Below, one piece after another: positions 22,412 to 32,470 of a stretch of 64,000 nt of DNA (position 1 is its first letter; each line of letters begins with the position of its first letter). Source of the DNA: CAVWDI01 sp963793095. Its GTDB lineage: Bacteria; Chloroflexota; Anaerolineae; Anaerolineales; UBA4823. Made by a program: the position numbers and the translations under genes. Where the stretch lies: NCBI GenBank assembly GCA_963793095.1, contig CAWBYY010000002.1:1426001-1490000 (forward strand). Reading direction: 5' to 3'. Below the pieces are notes generated by a model. It was not told the DNA's origin. It ran no database searches and saw only the letters and a list, made by a program, of their open reading frames with translations.

Positions 22412-24817
22412 TTGATACATTCGATGGACGATAAATCGTTTAGAACGCTGGAGTTCGGAAAGATCCTGGAGCGCATTGCGGGTTATTGTGATTTTTATGT
22501 TTCCAATGAAAAAGCGCTGGAGCTAAGACCTGCAAACGATATAGTCGCTGCCAGCCAGCTGCTGGAGCAGACATCTGAAGCGATCGAAGCCTTATCAAAA
22601 AGGCCAGACCTTTCAATAGGCGGAGCGCGTGATATCCGCCAGCCGGTGGACCTGGCAAAACATGGAGGAGTACTGGCACCCGCTGAATTTCTGGATATCA
22701 AATCGACTCTGGTCTCTGCCAGAAATCTGGAGAGAGTGTTTCAGCGGTCAGAGGCCAGTTACCCCAATCTGGTTGAGATTGCGGGACAGTTTCCTCCACC
22801 ACTTGGACTGGTGGATGCGGTGTCGCGCACAATTTCTGACCGTGGAGATGTGCTCGATTCTGCCTCTGATAGACTGGCTGTTATCCGGCGTGATATCAGA
22901 ATTGTGCATGAGCGTTTACTATCCAAACTGCAGAAAATGGTTTCATCGCCTGAGATATCGCCAATGCTGCAAGAAGCTCTGTTTACACAGCGGGATGGGC
23001 GTTACGTCTTGCCATTGAGAGCGGAATATAAAGGAAGAATCAAAGCCGTTGTCCATGACCAATCCGCTTCCGGTGCGACTCTGTTTATCGAGCCGCTTTC
23101 AGTGTTTGATTTGAACAACCAGTACCGCGAGCTCCAGCTGGAGGAGAGGGATGAAGTGCGTCGAGTGCTGGCTGAGCTTTCTGAGCTGGTGGGCCGGAAC
23201 TCGCAAGAATTGCTGCAGGTTGTGAACATTATCGCGGAGCTTGATCTGTGTTTCGCCCGGGCAAAGTATGCCGAGGATATTTCTGCCAGTAAACCGGTTC
23301 TTCATTCCTTTAAATATGATGGAAGAAAGACTCCGGTACTGAACCTTATACAAGCCCGCCATCCGCTGCTGAACCCCGATGAGGCAGTTCCGGTGGATAT
23401 ATCTTTTCCACCCGGGATATTTTCCCTGGTAATCACCGGCCCGAATACCGGGGGAAAAACTGTCACTTTGAAACTGGTCGGTCTATTAACCCTGATGTCC
23501 CAAGCGGGGATTTTTATCCCTGCCCAATCTGGATCGGGGATTTGTTTTTTTGAAGAGGTCTATGCTGATATTGGCGATGAGCAGTCTATCGAACAATCGC
23601 TGTCAACATTCTCGGGTCACATAAATAATATTGTCCGGATAATCGCCAGCGCGGATGAAAAATCTCTCGTAATCCTGGACGAACTGGGAGCGGGGACAGA
23701 CCCGCAGGAAGGGGCGGCGCTTGCCAGAGCTCTGCTTAAATTCTTCATCCGGTCGGGGATAACAACCCTGGTTTCCACCCACCATCCGGAGTTAAAATCT
23801 TTTGCCCACACGATGGAAGGAGTCCAGAATGCCAGCATGGAATTTGATCTGGATACCTTAAAACCGACATTCCGCTTATCAATCGGGCTGCCAGGCCGCT
23901 CCAATGCGATCGCGATTGCACAGCGCCTGGGAATGCCGGAAGATATTGTCAACGAAGCCCGAAGTGAAATTCGGCCGGAAGAACTGCAGGTGGATGACCT
24001 GCTGGATGAAATCCGCCTCCAGAAAGACCTGGCATACCGCTCCCGGGTGGAAGCTGAACTGCAGAGAGAAGCGGCGGAAAAACTGCGTAAGGAACTCCTG
24101 GAAAGACTGGCCAGGATCGAAGATGAACGCGCCCTGATCCTTGAGAAAGCTCAGGAAACTGTTGACAGATATATATCTGATTTGAAGGAAGAAATTAAGA
24201 ATATAAGGAAGAAGGACATTTTTTCGAAGGATGAAATTATAGACACGACCGGGCTGGAAACAGCAATAGTGGAAATTGAGGCTGAATTTGCGATCCAACC
24301 TGACCGCAATAACCTGAAAAAAGGAATTGAAATTCAGAGAGAAATTAATTCCGGTGATCATGTTCGCCACCGGAAACTGGACACCCTCGGTGTCGTCACA
24401 ATGGTTGAGGGGGATGAAGCGGAGATCCAGGTCGGATCGCTGAGAGTACGGGCAAATCTTGCAGACCTGGAATTTATTGAAACAGAAAAGAGTGATCCAG
24501 TATCTATTACAGGCCGAGCTCCTGTGGAGAAAGGAAAAATCCAGATTTTAAATGAAACCCCGCATCCCTCGCCAGGAATTGAAATCAACCTGCGCGGACA
24601 AAGGTCTGATGAGGCAATCAACGAACTGGAGCGATACCTGGATTCAGCCTACTTGGCCGGACTACCTTTTGTGAGGATCATCCATGGAAAGGGAACCGGC
24701 AAACTCCGGCAGGTTATCCGGGAATATTTGAGTCAGAATCCGAATGTCAAATCATTTCAGAGTGGGGGACACAATGAAGGCGGTGAAGGTGTTACCGTTG
24801 TGAAATTGGATGTCTGA
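22412..24817 (+). CDS. mutS2: MutS2-type ATPase/endonuclease with Smr domain
   Basis: 801 residues, the normal MutS2 length. MutS-like core without the mismatch-recognition domains, then Walker A GPNTGGKT (about residues 343-350), a Walker B ILDELGAGTDP (about 415-425), a coiled-coil insertion rich in Glu/Lys/Arg (about 520-640), and a C-terminal Smr nuclease domain with LRGQ (about 730) and HGKGTGKLR (about 763). MutS2 proteins act in recombination suppression and, in Bacillus, in rescue of collided ribosomes. The start is either TTG 22412 (ideal spacing from GAGGGTG) or the in-frame ATG at 22424; the difference is four residues. The stop codon directly abuts the stop of the convergent M23 gene. 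Confidence 0.95.
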   Translation: MIHSMDDKSFRTLEFGKILERIAGYCDFYVSNEKALELRPANDIVAASQLLEQTSEAIEALSKRPDLSIGGARDIRQPVDLAKHGGVLAPAEFLDIKSTLVSARNLERVFQRSEASYPNLVEIAGQFPPPLGLVDAVSRTISDRGDVLDSASDRLAVIRRDIRIVHERLLSKLQKMVSSPEISPMLQEALFTQRDGRYVLPLRAEYKGRIKAVVHDQSASGATLFIEPLSVFDLNNQYRELQLEERDEVRRVLAELSELVGRNSQELLQVVNIIAELDLCFARAKYAEDISASKPVLHSFKYDGRKTPVLNLIQARHPLLNPDEAVPVDISFPPGIFSLVITGPNTGGKTVTLKLVGLLTLMSQAGIFIPAQSGSGICFFEEVYADIGDEQSIEQSLSTFSGHINNIVRIIASADEKSLVILDELGAGTDPQEGAALARALLKFFIRSGITTLVSTHHPELKSFAHTMEGVQNASMEFDLDTLKPTFRLSIGLPGRSNAIAIAQRLGMPEDIVNEARSEIRPEELQVDDLLDEIRLQKDLAYRSRVEAELQREAAEKLRKELLERLARIEDERALILEKAQETVDRYISDLKEEIKNIRKKDIFSKDEIIDTTGLETAIVEIEAEFAIQPDRNNLKKGIEIQREINSGDHVRHRKLDTLGVVTMVEGDEAEIQVGSLRVRANLADLEFIETEKSDPVSITGRAPVEKGKIQILNETPHPSPGIEINLRGQRSDEAINELERYLDSAYLAGLPFVRIIHGKGTGKLRQVIREYLSQNPNVKSFQSGGHNEGGEGVTVVKLDV

Positions 24818-26008
24818 TTATTGCAGGTAGTCCATTGGATTGACTTTTACACCGCCGTAGATAAGCTCGAAGTGCAGGTGGGCGCCGCTGGAATTTCCGG
24901 TATTGCCCAGGCCGCCGATGGTGCCGCCCTGGTAAACGCTCATGCCGCAGGAAACTCCAACTGAAAGTAGGTGGGCGTATGCTGACTGCCAGCCGTTACC
25001 GTGGTCGATTACGATCAGATTACCGTAACCGTAATCGCTCCAACCTGCATAAACAACCACCCCGCTGTCGGTGGCGAATACAGCATTGCCCTCTGCGCCG
25101 CCGATATCAATGGCAGGATGGACGCCGGGGTTGTAGTTATAACCAACAATACTGCGTTCAACAGTCGGCCACAGGTAAGTGCCGGTGCCAAAAGCGCCTT
25201 CATACACTTCACCGCAGTGTCCACCACCGTAAAATTTCGCAGAGGCCGGGTCGCTGCGTGTTATCGCTGGCGGACCCCAATCCTTGATCGGACGGCTGCC
25301 CCCGGGGATGACCATCCAGGTCCCGGGTTCAATTTCCCCGTTTCCTTCCTGCAGTTCAACCAGGTCAAATTTATTGCCTGTAAAATTGACAATTTCATTT
25401 GGATCTGTATTAAATTGACCAGCGACTGCCGGCAGAGTATCGCCTTCCTTCCACTGGTAATATATGCCATTAATTGGAAGAATATTTATCACTTGATCGG
25501 GCTTTAAAAGGTGTGGGTTATCTTCCAGGACTTCAAAGTTTCCCCACAACAATGTCTCTGGTTTTACCCGGAAAGCATCCGCAATACTGAAGAGAGTGTC
25601 CCCTTTCTGGACGGTGTATGTTATTACGTCTACGCGCGGACGGCTTGGGATGATAGTCTTTATGTCTGTCTTCCGGGCGAAACTCCCTCCAAAACCTCCG
25701 TTGGAGATCTCGAAGGATGCCAGCTTAACTGAAGGCAGGGTGCTCTCTTCGATCAGGGGATTTTCTTCAATCGAGATCATGGTTGGCTGAGGTTCCGGCA
25801 TGCTGGTCGGGATGATCTCTTCCTTAGAAAAAACTTTCTGGTATATCAATACTAAAGCCAGCATTACCAGCCCTGCCGCAAGCATATTAAAGCCTATTTG
25901 CTGCAGTAACCGGCCTGTCTGTTTTGGTTTGGTTCCAGAAGGATCTTCAGTTACCGGATGGGTAACTGAAGTTGTGGAATTTTCACTATCCGTAATTTTA
26001 TTTTCCAT
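24818..26008 (-). CDS. Membrane-anchored LysM/M23 peptidoglycan endopeptidase
   Basis: 396 residues. A cytoplasmic N-terminal tail, then one membrane segment (about residues 42-62: MLAAGLVMLALVLIYQ), a linker, a LysM domain (YTVQKGDTLFSIADAF, about 130-175), a second LysM-like segment (YYQWKEGDTLPAVAGQF, about 185-230), and a complete M23 domain with HPAIDIGG (about 297), a YAHL motif, and HLHFEL (about 378). All zinc ligands expected for M23 are present (H…D…HxH). Probable outside-facing cell-wall hydrolase. A -10-like TATAAT lies on the minus strand at plus 26044-26049. The gene is convergent with mutS2 with no base between their stops. Confidence 0.9.
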   Translation of the reverse strand: MENKITDSENSTTSVTHPVTEDPSGTKPKQTGRLLQQIGFNMLAAGLVMLALVLIYQKVFSKEEIIPTSMPEPQPTMISIEENPLIEESTLPSVKLASFEISNGGFGGSFARKTDIKTIIPSRPRVDVITYTVQKGDTLFSIADAFRVKPETLLWGNFEVLEDNPHLLKPDQVINILPINGIYYQWKEGDTLPAVAGQFNTDPNEIVNFTGNKFDLVELQEGNGEIEPGTWMVIPGGSRPIKDWGPPAITRSDPASAKFYGGGHCGEVYEGAFGTGTYLWPTVERSIVGYNYNPGVHPAIDIGGAEGNAVFATDSGVVVYAGWSDYGYGNLIVIDHGNGWQSAYAHLLSVGVSCGMSVYQGGTIGGLGNTGNSSGAHLHFELIYGGVKVNPMDYLQ

Positions 26009-26190
26009 AATTATCAGTTCAAATAATCAAAATTTGCGCTGGAATTATACACCTGGTGCCGGTCTAATTGATATCCCACCTGGATTTTCTCAGCAAAATT
26101 TTTGCAAATCTTAATATAAAAACCATGATAGTTTAATGGGCCACTCATTAATGTGTTAATTACTGAAAATATCAAGTTAGCTGGCAACTG

Positions 26191-27453
26191 GTGCTAAAAT
26201 TGAGGGTGATGTTTATCATTCGTAAAGCGGGACAAATTTTGCTTGGTATCTGGGGGAGTCCCCTGCCGGTAATACTGATTTGTATTCTGCTTTCGACAGC
26301 CTGTGGAGTATTTTTTGAACCATCAAATCCAACTGATGCATTCGAAATACCGGCAGTGAGCAAATCCCCAACAGCAACAATTTCACCCACAGCTTCCAAC
26401 ACTCCAACCGCAACCAGTACCTTCACCCCTACTTTTACCCCAACTCAGACAAGCACACCAACTCCGCTTCTATACGTCTTGGAAAGTACACCAATCCCAG
26501 ATTATCTAACAGTGATAAATCCAGCAAACGCCCAGTCTGTTTCCGGACTGGCGGAGTGGCAGGTTCCGGCGGTGACAGACATGTCATTTTCACCAGATGG
26601 GTCAATCCTTGCTGTGACGGATGGTGAAAAAATTTATTTATTTGATGTATTCACCCGAGAGGTCATCAGGACTCTATATCCCGAATACCTGGGAATTATT
26701 GATATTGAATTCAGCCCTGAGGGAGATTGGCTTGTCTCAGGCAGCCGCCAGGGCTCGTATGAGAGCGGTTTCCGCAGCAGGTTAGAACTCTGGTATGGAA
26801 TGGATTACAAACCAGTGGGTCTGTTATACGGGGATGCGAACAGCCTGAGCAGCATGGCTTTTTCACCAGGCGGCGAGCGCCTGTTCACTGCCTATGCCAG
26901 CCCGTTATACCAGGCTAACTATATCGATTTCTGGGATGTATCTACCTGGACACAGACAGGATTGTTGCAAACCGGAACAGTTCTACAAATTGGGGTTTCA
27001 GGCGATGGAACTCTGATGGCGTCAACCCCTGGCAGGTATTCTATCCGTGTGTGGAACTTTGATGACAGTATCTGGCTGCCCACAATCCATACCTCCTTTA
27101 CAGGCGCGGTTAACAAAACAGCATTTTCACCGATAGAACTGAAACTTGCGACTGGTCATTATGACGGGTTAATTGCCATCTGGGATATGCAGACCGGAGC
27201 ATTGCTCTTTGAATTAGGATCGGATGGGGTAATTGAGAGCCTGGCTTTCAGCCCGGATGGAAGGCTTCTGGCTTCCGGAAATAGTTTCGAGAATGGTGAA
27301 ATTTCGATATGGGATGCCCAATCCGGTGTTTTGCTTCGTGAATTGGAGGGTCATCAAAAAGGAGTGAGCAACCTGGCATTTTCGCCGGATGGGAGGTTAA
27401 TAATCTCAGCTTCTTATGATGGAACCCTGCGTTCGTGGGGAATTCGGCCTTGA
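26191..27453 (+). CDS. WD40-repeat lipoprotein
   Basis: 420 residues. A signal sequence ends in a lipobox (LSTAC, about residue 38). A Thr/Pro-rich linker follows (about 58-92), then a beta-propeller of at least six WD40 blades with repeated MSFSPDG / LAFSPDGRLLASG and WD.Q.G motifs. Function unknown: an extracellular membrane-tethered propeller usually acts as a protein-interaction scaffold. Start is GTG 26191, or ATG 26209 which would give a shorter and more typical signal peptide. It overlaps the next WD40 gene. Confidence 0.8.
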   Translation: MLKLRVMFIIRKAGQILLGIWGSPLPVILICILLSTACGVFFEPSNPTDAFEIPAVSKSPTATISPTASNTPTATSTFTPTFTPTQTSTPTPLLYVLESTPIPDYLTVINPANAQSVSGLAEWQVPAVTDMSFSPDGSILAVTDGEKIYLFDVFTREVIRTLYPEYLGIIDIEFSPEGDWLVSGSRQGSYESGFRSRLELWYGMDYKPVGLLYGDANSLSSMAFSPGGERLFTAYASPLYQANYIDFWDVSTWTQTGLLQTGTVLQIGVSGDGTLMASTPGRYSIRVWNFDDSIWLPTIHTSFTGAVNKTAFSPIELKLATGHYDGLIAIWDMQTGALLFELGSDGVIESLAFSPDGRLLASGNSFENGEISIWDAQSGVLLRELEGHQKGVSNLAFSPDGRLIISASYDGTLRSWGIRP

Positions 27454-28478
27454 GAGTATCCTTCTTAATCCTCTCAATCATCATTCATTCCATTCTTTCC
27501 ACATCTTTTGTAAAAACCGGGAACGAAGGTCAATTTTACCCTGTCGATTCTGTGGAGTACCAACCCTGGGAACTTGTTCTGGATGTGGCATGGTCACCGG
27601 ATGGGAAATGGTTAGCTGTTTCCAGCGGGAACTATGTCCGGTTGTATGCAATGCCAGGTTTTGAAAGTGTATGGGATTTTGAAATTGGGGCGCTCACCCA
27701 TTCAGTGGCTTTTGATCCAGATGGAGAATATCTGGCGGCTGGCAGCCGGGATGGATCTATCAGGGTCTGGAGGGTTTCTGATTTTCACCAGCCTGAGGGT
27801 GAAAACCATCCACCGAACAGGATTATTAAAGCACACCGGAAGGGAGTCAACCAGTTGGTTTTTGACCCGCAGGGGAAATCGCTTGCCTCCGGAGGCAATG
27901 ATGCAGTTGCGCGCATTTGGGAAATAAGCGCTGCTGAGGAAACTAGGATGATGATTGGGGGCACTCTGACTGTCGCAGCGATTGATTTTCACCCTGATGG
28001 GGAGATTTTGGCGGTATCCAATGGGAACGTTATCCGGATGAGGGATATAGAAAGTGAAGGGATTGTTGGCAGTTTTCGATCAGAAAACCCGCTATTTTGT
28101 TTACAGTTCGATAAAGATGGAGGGGCGCTGGCTGCGGGTGACCTGAAAAACCAGATCTTATTGTGGAATACGGACGAAGCATATCGGACAGGGGTCGAAA
28201 AATATCCGCAGCCGGTGATACTGGCAGGTCATAACGGGAGGGTTAACAGTTTCAAATCGATAATCTGGGATATCAAATTCTCCCCGACCGGAAAGCTGCT
28301 TGCGTCTGGAGGAGGCGATGGCAAAATTTTTTTGTGGGATCTTGAAAAAAAACAGGCGCTTACTTCGATTCAGGCTCATGAATTGGGAGTGACCAGCGTG
28401 GAATTTGATCCAGAAGGTCAATACCTTGTATCAGGAGGTTTGGATGCCAGTGTCAGATTATGGCGGTTGGAAAAATAA
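27450..28478 (+). CDS. WD40-repeat protein, secreted
   Basis: About 342 residues with an N-terminal hydrophobic signal-like segment and about seven WD40 blades (repeated DVAWSPDGKWLA, DPDGEYLAAGS, DPQGKSLASGG and similar). I prefer the TTG at 27450 because it overlaps the previous gene's stop (TTGA), a common translational-coupling arrangement; an in-frame GTG at 27435 is the alternative. Likely made together with the preceding lipoprotein, perhaps acting with it. No enzymatic domain. Confidence 0.75.
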   Translation: MRVSFLILSIIIHSILSTSFVKTGNEGQFYPVDSVEYQPWELVLDVAWSPDGKWLAVSSGNYVRLYAMPGFESVWDFEIGALTHSVAFDPDGEYLAAGSRDGSIRVWRVSDFHQPEGENHPPNRIIKAHRKGVNQLVFDPQGKSLASGGNDAVARIWEISAAEETRMMIGGTLTVAAIDFHPDGEILAVSNGNVIRMRDIESEGIVGSFRSENPLFCLQFDKDGGALAAGDLKNQILLWNTDEAYRTGVEKYPQPVILAGHNGRVNSFKSIIWDIKFSPTGKLLASGGGDGKIFLWDLEKKQALTSIQAHELGVTSVEFDPEGQYLVSGGLDASVRLWRLEK

Positions 28479-28524
28479 AATCCGGCACGGTAATCGTATT
28501 CAAATTTGAGATTCAGAATGGCTG

Positions 28525-29933
28525 TTATTCTGTAAGTTTGTGCAGCGCCAGAAGAGCATCCTTTGCTTCTGCATCATCCACCACCAGGCTGATAGACACT
28601 TCTGAGGATCCCTGTGCAATTGCAATGACGTTAACATGCTGGTCACCTAAAGCGCTGAAAACCCGTCCGGCGATTCCAGGTGTATGGCGCATCCCAGCCC
28701 CTACCACAGTAACAATCGCAACCGCATCGGTTGCCCATATGCGGTCAATGTCCCGGCGCTGCAGCTCACTTGAAAACGTTTCTTGAAGCGACTCCAGGAC
28801 ACTGGGCGTGGATTCAGCATTTGTCGTAAAACATATTGATTGTTCGGATGACGCCTGTGAAATTAAAGTAACGCTGGTGCCTGTTGCCGCGACAGCCCCA
28901 AATGTCCGGGCTGCGACTCCAGGGATACCAAGCATTCCACGTCCTTCAATGGTTATCATCTGCTGGTCCCGGATTATCGTGACGGCTTTTATCTTACCGT
29001 TATCGCGATTATCCTGATTTGCGACTATCATTGTACCGGGCGCGTCTGGGTTAAACGTGTTGCAAATCCGCAGTCCGATTCCCGCTTCAATCACCGGACG
29101 GATTGTCTTTGGATGGAGCACCTTGGCTCCGAAGTAAGCAAGTTCGGCAACTTCCCGGTATGATAGTTCTTCGATAGTCCCGGCGTTCGGTACCATCCTG
29201 GGATCAGCAGTCATTACACCGTCCACATCGGTCCAGATCCAGACTTCTTTTGCCTTTAAGGATGCCCCGATCAAAGCAGCAGAGTAATCACTACCGCCGC
29301 GACCCAGAGTTGTTGTTATCCCATCTTTTGTTGCGCCGATAAATCCGGTCACAACCGGCACAATGCCTGAATCCAGCAATGGGTTGGAGAATCTTCCGCT
29401 GCTTTTTCGGTCATCTCAATGCTCGGGTGTGCATTTTGATATTGGTCGTCGGTTATGACAATATTTTCTCCATCGATATATTCCGATCGAATTCCTTTTG
29501 ATTGAAGTGTGGCTGATACAATGCGGACGCTGAAACGTTCGCCGAGCGAAACTATTGCATCCAGGGCGCGTGGAGTGGATTCGCCAAGAATCCGGATAGC
29601 GTTTGTCAGGTTGGTAAATTGGTTTATCAACGAATCCAGCTCTTGTTGGGTGCTGGTTTGGATTGGTTTATCATGGATGAGAGCCCGGATCATATTGGTG
29701 TGACGATCTCGAAGTTCCTTTACGGTCGAGTCGATCACGCCGCTTTGCCCCCTCGAGGCTTTATCAGCGCATTCGATTAGCAGGTTTGTTACTCCAGAAA
29801 GCGCTGAGAGGACGATAACAATCCGGGGCCAATTGTTTTGGGCGGTTCTTACTATTTCCTCTACATGGTTGACAGCCTGTATTGTGCCAACGGATGTGCC
29901 CCCGAATTTCATCACCAGTAAATTATCTGGCAT
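28525..29933 (-). CDS. Aspartokinase, one frameshift
   Basis: ATP-dependent phosphorylation of aspartate, first step of the lysine/threonine/methionine pathway. N-terminal amino-acid-kinase domain starts MPDNLLVMKFGGTSVG (KFGGTSVG is the family signature), with LGRGGSD and a DVDGVMTADPR motif in the second piece, then two ACT regulatory domains (about residues 320-469). Length about 469 residues, typical for a monofunctional enzyme. The frame breaks near 29380; the span is 3n+2 and adding one A in TCTCCAACCC restores SPNPLLDSG, so a homopolymer error is likely. A TATAAT-like -10 lies on the minus strand at plus 29986-29991, upstream of the start and inside the gap after the L,D-transpeptidase gene. 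Confidence 0.92.
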
Positions 29934-30023
29934 CGCAGATCTCCAGTGTAAATGTTAGAAATTCCAAATTCTAGAAATGGGAAAGATTATACTTGAGTAT
30001 TGTTCCCCTGATGTTGAATTAAA

Positions 30024-31514
30024 TTATTCTTCTATTACAACAATCACACCATCCTCTGCCCAATTGTAAAGCCATTTAGAAGTTTCCAGGTCAAGGATGA
30101 TACAGCCGTATGAAGCCGGACGCCCGAGGATATTCTCCCAAAGCCGGGTCCCATTGGACAGGGTTGGTAAACCATGGATGCCGTTCATAAAACCTGGCCA
30201 TGATTCATAGATGCCCAGAAAATTTGGCATATAAAGGTCCCAGACGGATGCGTATGCATTCTTGTTATGGGTTTGCACCTGGAATACTCCCGGCTGAGTT
30301 GGTGATTTATCGATGCCGGTGCTGATTAAATGCTTTCCAATCTGTTCGCCATTTTCATAAACCCACAACTTCTGTTTACTGATACTGATTATTATCCGCT
30401 TGTTTGAAATGATAGGCAGGGGCAGCATCTCATCTTTGGCTGGGATGGTTAAATCCATCCCGGCGATTACATTGTTCGGATCAAGTCCAGGATTAGCCTC
30501 AATAATTTTCCAGAATGGTATTCCCAGGTTCCAACCAATTTTTAATAATGTATCTCCTTTTTTTACTTGGTAAGTGGTCGGTTGGTATCTGATCATTGCT
30601 GAAACAGTGCCGTTATCTTCTACAGCTTGAACCAATTGAGGGCTCAAATCCGAGCTGTTAATGAAGCGTTCCGGTCCAATCTCACTGTTTATTTTCTTGA
30701 AATACTCCTCTGCAAGGATTTGATCAATTTTGACAACCGGACCGTTTTCTCCTGGTTCAATGATTATCCACTGGCCGATCTCTTCGGGTGTTGGCTGCCA
30801 TTCAAAATGTTTATCCGCAATTGGATCATAAGCCTTAACCGCAACAGCGGATTCAAGCAGTTTCTCAATCTGATTTTTTGACTTTGTAACATCGTTGATT
30901 GGTGGTGGAACCGGTTTAAGGTAAATATTGGCAGAATTATTGATAAGCGTTTCAAACGGTTGGGCTTCAATTGTGCTCACGGTCTCTTCAATATTGATGG
31001 TGTAACCCAACTCTCCCGGAATTTCAACAAGTTCTGTTCCGATTATTTTCAGGGTCGCGTTTTCTGGTTCCTGACTTACTTTGGGAACTAGCGTTTCCAG
31101 TCCTGATCGGGCTTCATCGGAATTGAATCCACATCTGGCAGGATAATTATGCCTTGACTGTAGCTCAGATAAAGTTGTTCGAGATTCGAAATTAACTTCC
31201 CTGACCGTCCAACCTTATGGGCTTTTCTGGCGGTTTCCAGCGGATCAACACTCAGCCCAATCGTTTCAGGAGTTACCGAAAAGTCATTAATTCCATCACT
31301 GACAGAAATGATATTTTCCAGATTCCAGGTCTTATGCAGCAGAATTCGCGGCGTCAGTTGCGCTCATTCCGCCAATATCCAGGTTTAATACTTTTACTCC
31401 AGGTGCAATCAGATCTGAGTTCAGGTAGTACCTGTAAAAACCATATCCTGTAGCTGAAATTATCAGCATTACCACCAGCATTCCAGAGAGAATAGTTACG
31501 GACAATATAAACAA
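30024..31514 (-). CDS. L,D-transpeptidase (YkuD) with membrane anchor, YoaR-like region and LysM; two frameshifts
   Basis: About 497 codons from TTG 31514. Pieces: a membrane segment near the start (about residues 7-22); a region ending in NLDIGGMSATDAANSAA that begins a YoaR/PG_binding_4-like domain; a LysM domain (YQVKKGDTLLKIGWNLG); and a C-terminal YkuD domain with HGLPT and SYGC as the catalytic motifs (Cys nucleophile). Predicted to form 3-3 cross-links or attach proteins to peptidoglycan. Frame breaks lie near 31338 and 31130; together they leave the span in frame (3n). In the same frame, a basic tail can be read upstream to about 31628, but no start codon occurs there, so the true N-terminus is uncertain (a further error is possible). 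Confidence 0.82.
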
Positions 31515-31628
31515 AGGGTGGGTTGGCGGTCTTGATTTAGAGACCCTTGGTTTATTGCTGTTGTATTCGGAATAACCAACCCCTTGGTCTACCCTTCTAG
31601 GTCTGTTACGAGCGGAATAGTGAGTTAT

Positions 31629-32053
31629 AACTTATGGACGATTTTCCTAAAAAAAGGTTCCAATTTTAACCTTTTAGATGAGATAAATTAGATGTTGCAA
31701 GTTGTGTGCAATTGGGTGTGGATTATGCGGGATTATTCTGCTCCCATTTTCCCTGCGAATAATCGGAACTGTAGATTAACCCATCCTTGCGCGTACTTAC
31801 ACATAAAAAAACAGTTTTTGATTTTTTGGGGGAGTTGTACTGTTCATTAATTAATCCTTCAATAAAAATATAATTCTAATAAAGATTAGTTTTGTCCAAT
31901 TATAAAGCATGATGATTTGATGGGACTGATAAAATTGGCTTTAAAAATTTAATGGTGTTGATGTTCTGTGAACATATTAGATGGAGGTATAATCGGTAAA
32001 CACACTTTTGTTGTTGAAATTTTCGTGTAATTACCCAGATTAATAAAAGAAAA
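31629..32053. other. Intergenic region with candidate promoter of the mutase operon
   Basis: No ORF or RNA recognised. TATAAT at 31988-31993 is a good -10 for the plus-strand mutase gene, 60 bases before its start; the -35 is poor (TTGATG is 24 bases upstream). Confidence 0.4.
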
Positions 32054-32464
32054 ATGAATGGAACGAGAATACGCGTATTAATTGCAAAACCTGGCCTGGA
32101 TGGCCATGATAGGGGCGCGAAGGTTGTTGCCAGGGCATTGCGGGATGCAGGGATGGAGGTAATTTATACCGGATTGCGCCAGACACCTGAGATGATCGCT
32201 GAAAGCGCCCTGCAGGAAGATGCCGATGCTGTGGGATTGTCCATTCTTTCAGGCGCCCATATGACTTTAATCCCGGAGATAATAAATCGCCTGCGGGAAA
32301 ACGGGCAGGAAGGTATAAAAATTTTTCTGGGTGGTATTATCCCTGATGAAGATATCCCGCTCTTAAAATCAATGGGAGTAACCGGGATATACGGTCCTGG
32401 CACAAGCACCCGGGATATTATTGCTGACATACGCTCAGAAGTATTGCCTGAAGAAATAAATTAA
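32054..32464 (+). CDS. Methylmalonyl-CoA mutase, small B12-binding subunit
   Basis: 136 residues. The B12-binding motif DGHDRG is at residues 16-21 (His18 is the lower axial ligand), with the SILSGAH and GGIIPDED motifs that line the corrin pocket. It lacks the catalytic barrel, so it must work with a separate large subunit; one is encoded at 45322-47001 in the same window. MeaB follows after six bases, as expected of an operon. The product interconverts succinyl-CoA and (R)-methylmalonyl-CoA. Confidence 0.93.
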   Translation: MNGTRIRVLIAKPGLDGHDRGAKVVARALRDAGMEVIYTGLRQTPEMIAESALQEDADAVGLSILSGAHMTLIPEIINRLRENGQEGIKIFLGGIIPDEDIPLLKSMGVTGIYGPGTSTRDIIADIRSEVLPEEIN

Positions 32465-32470
32465 AAGTAA

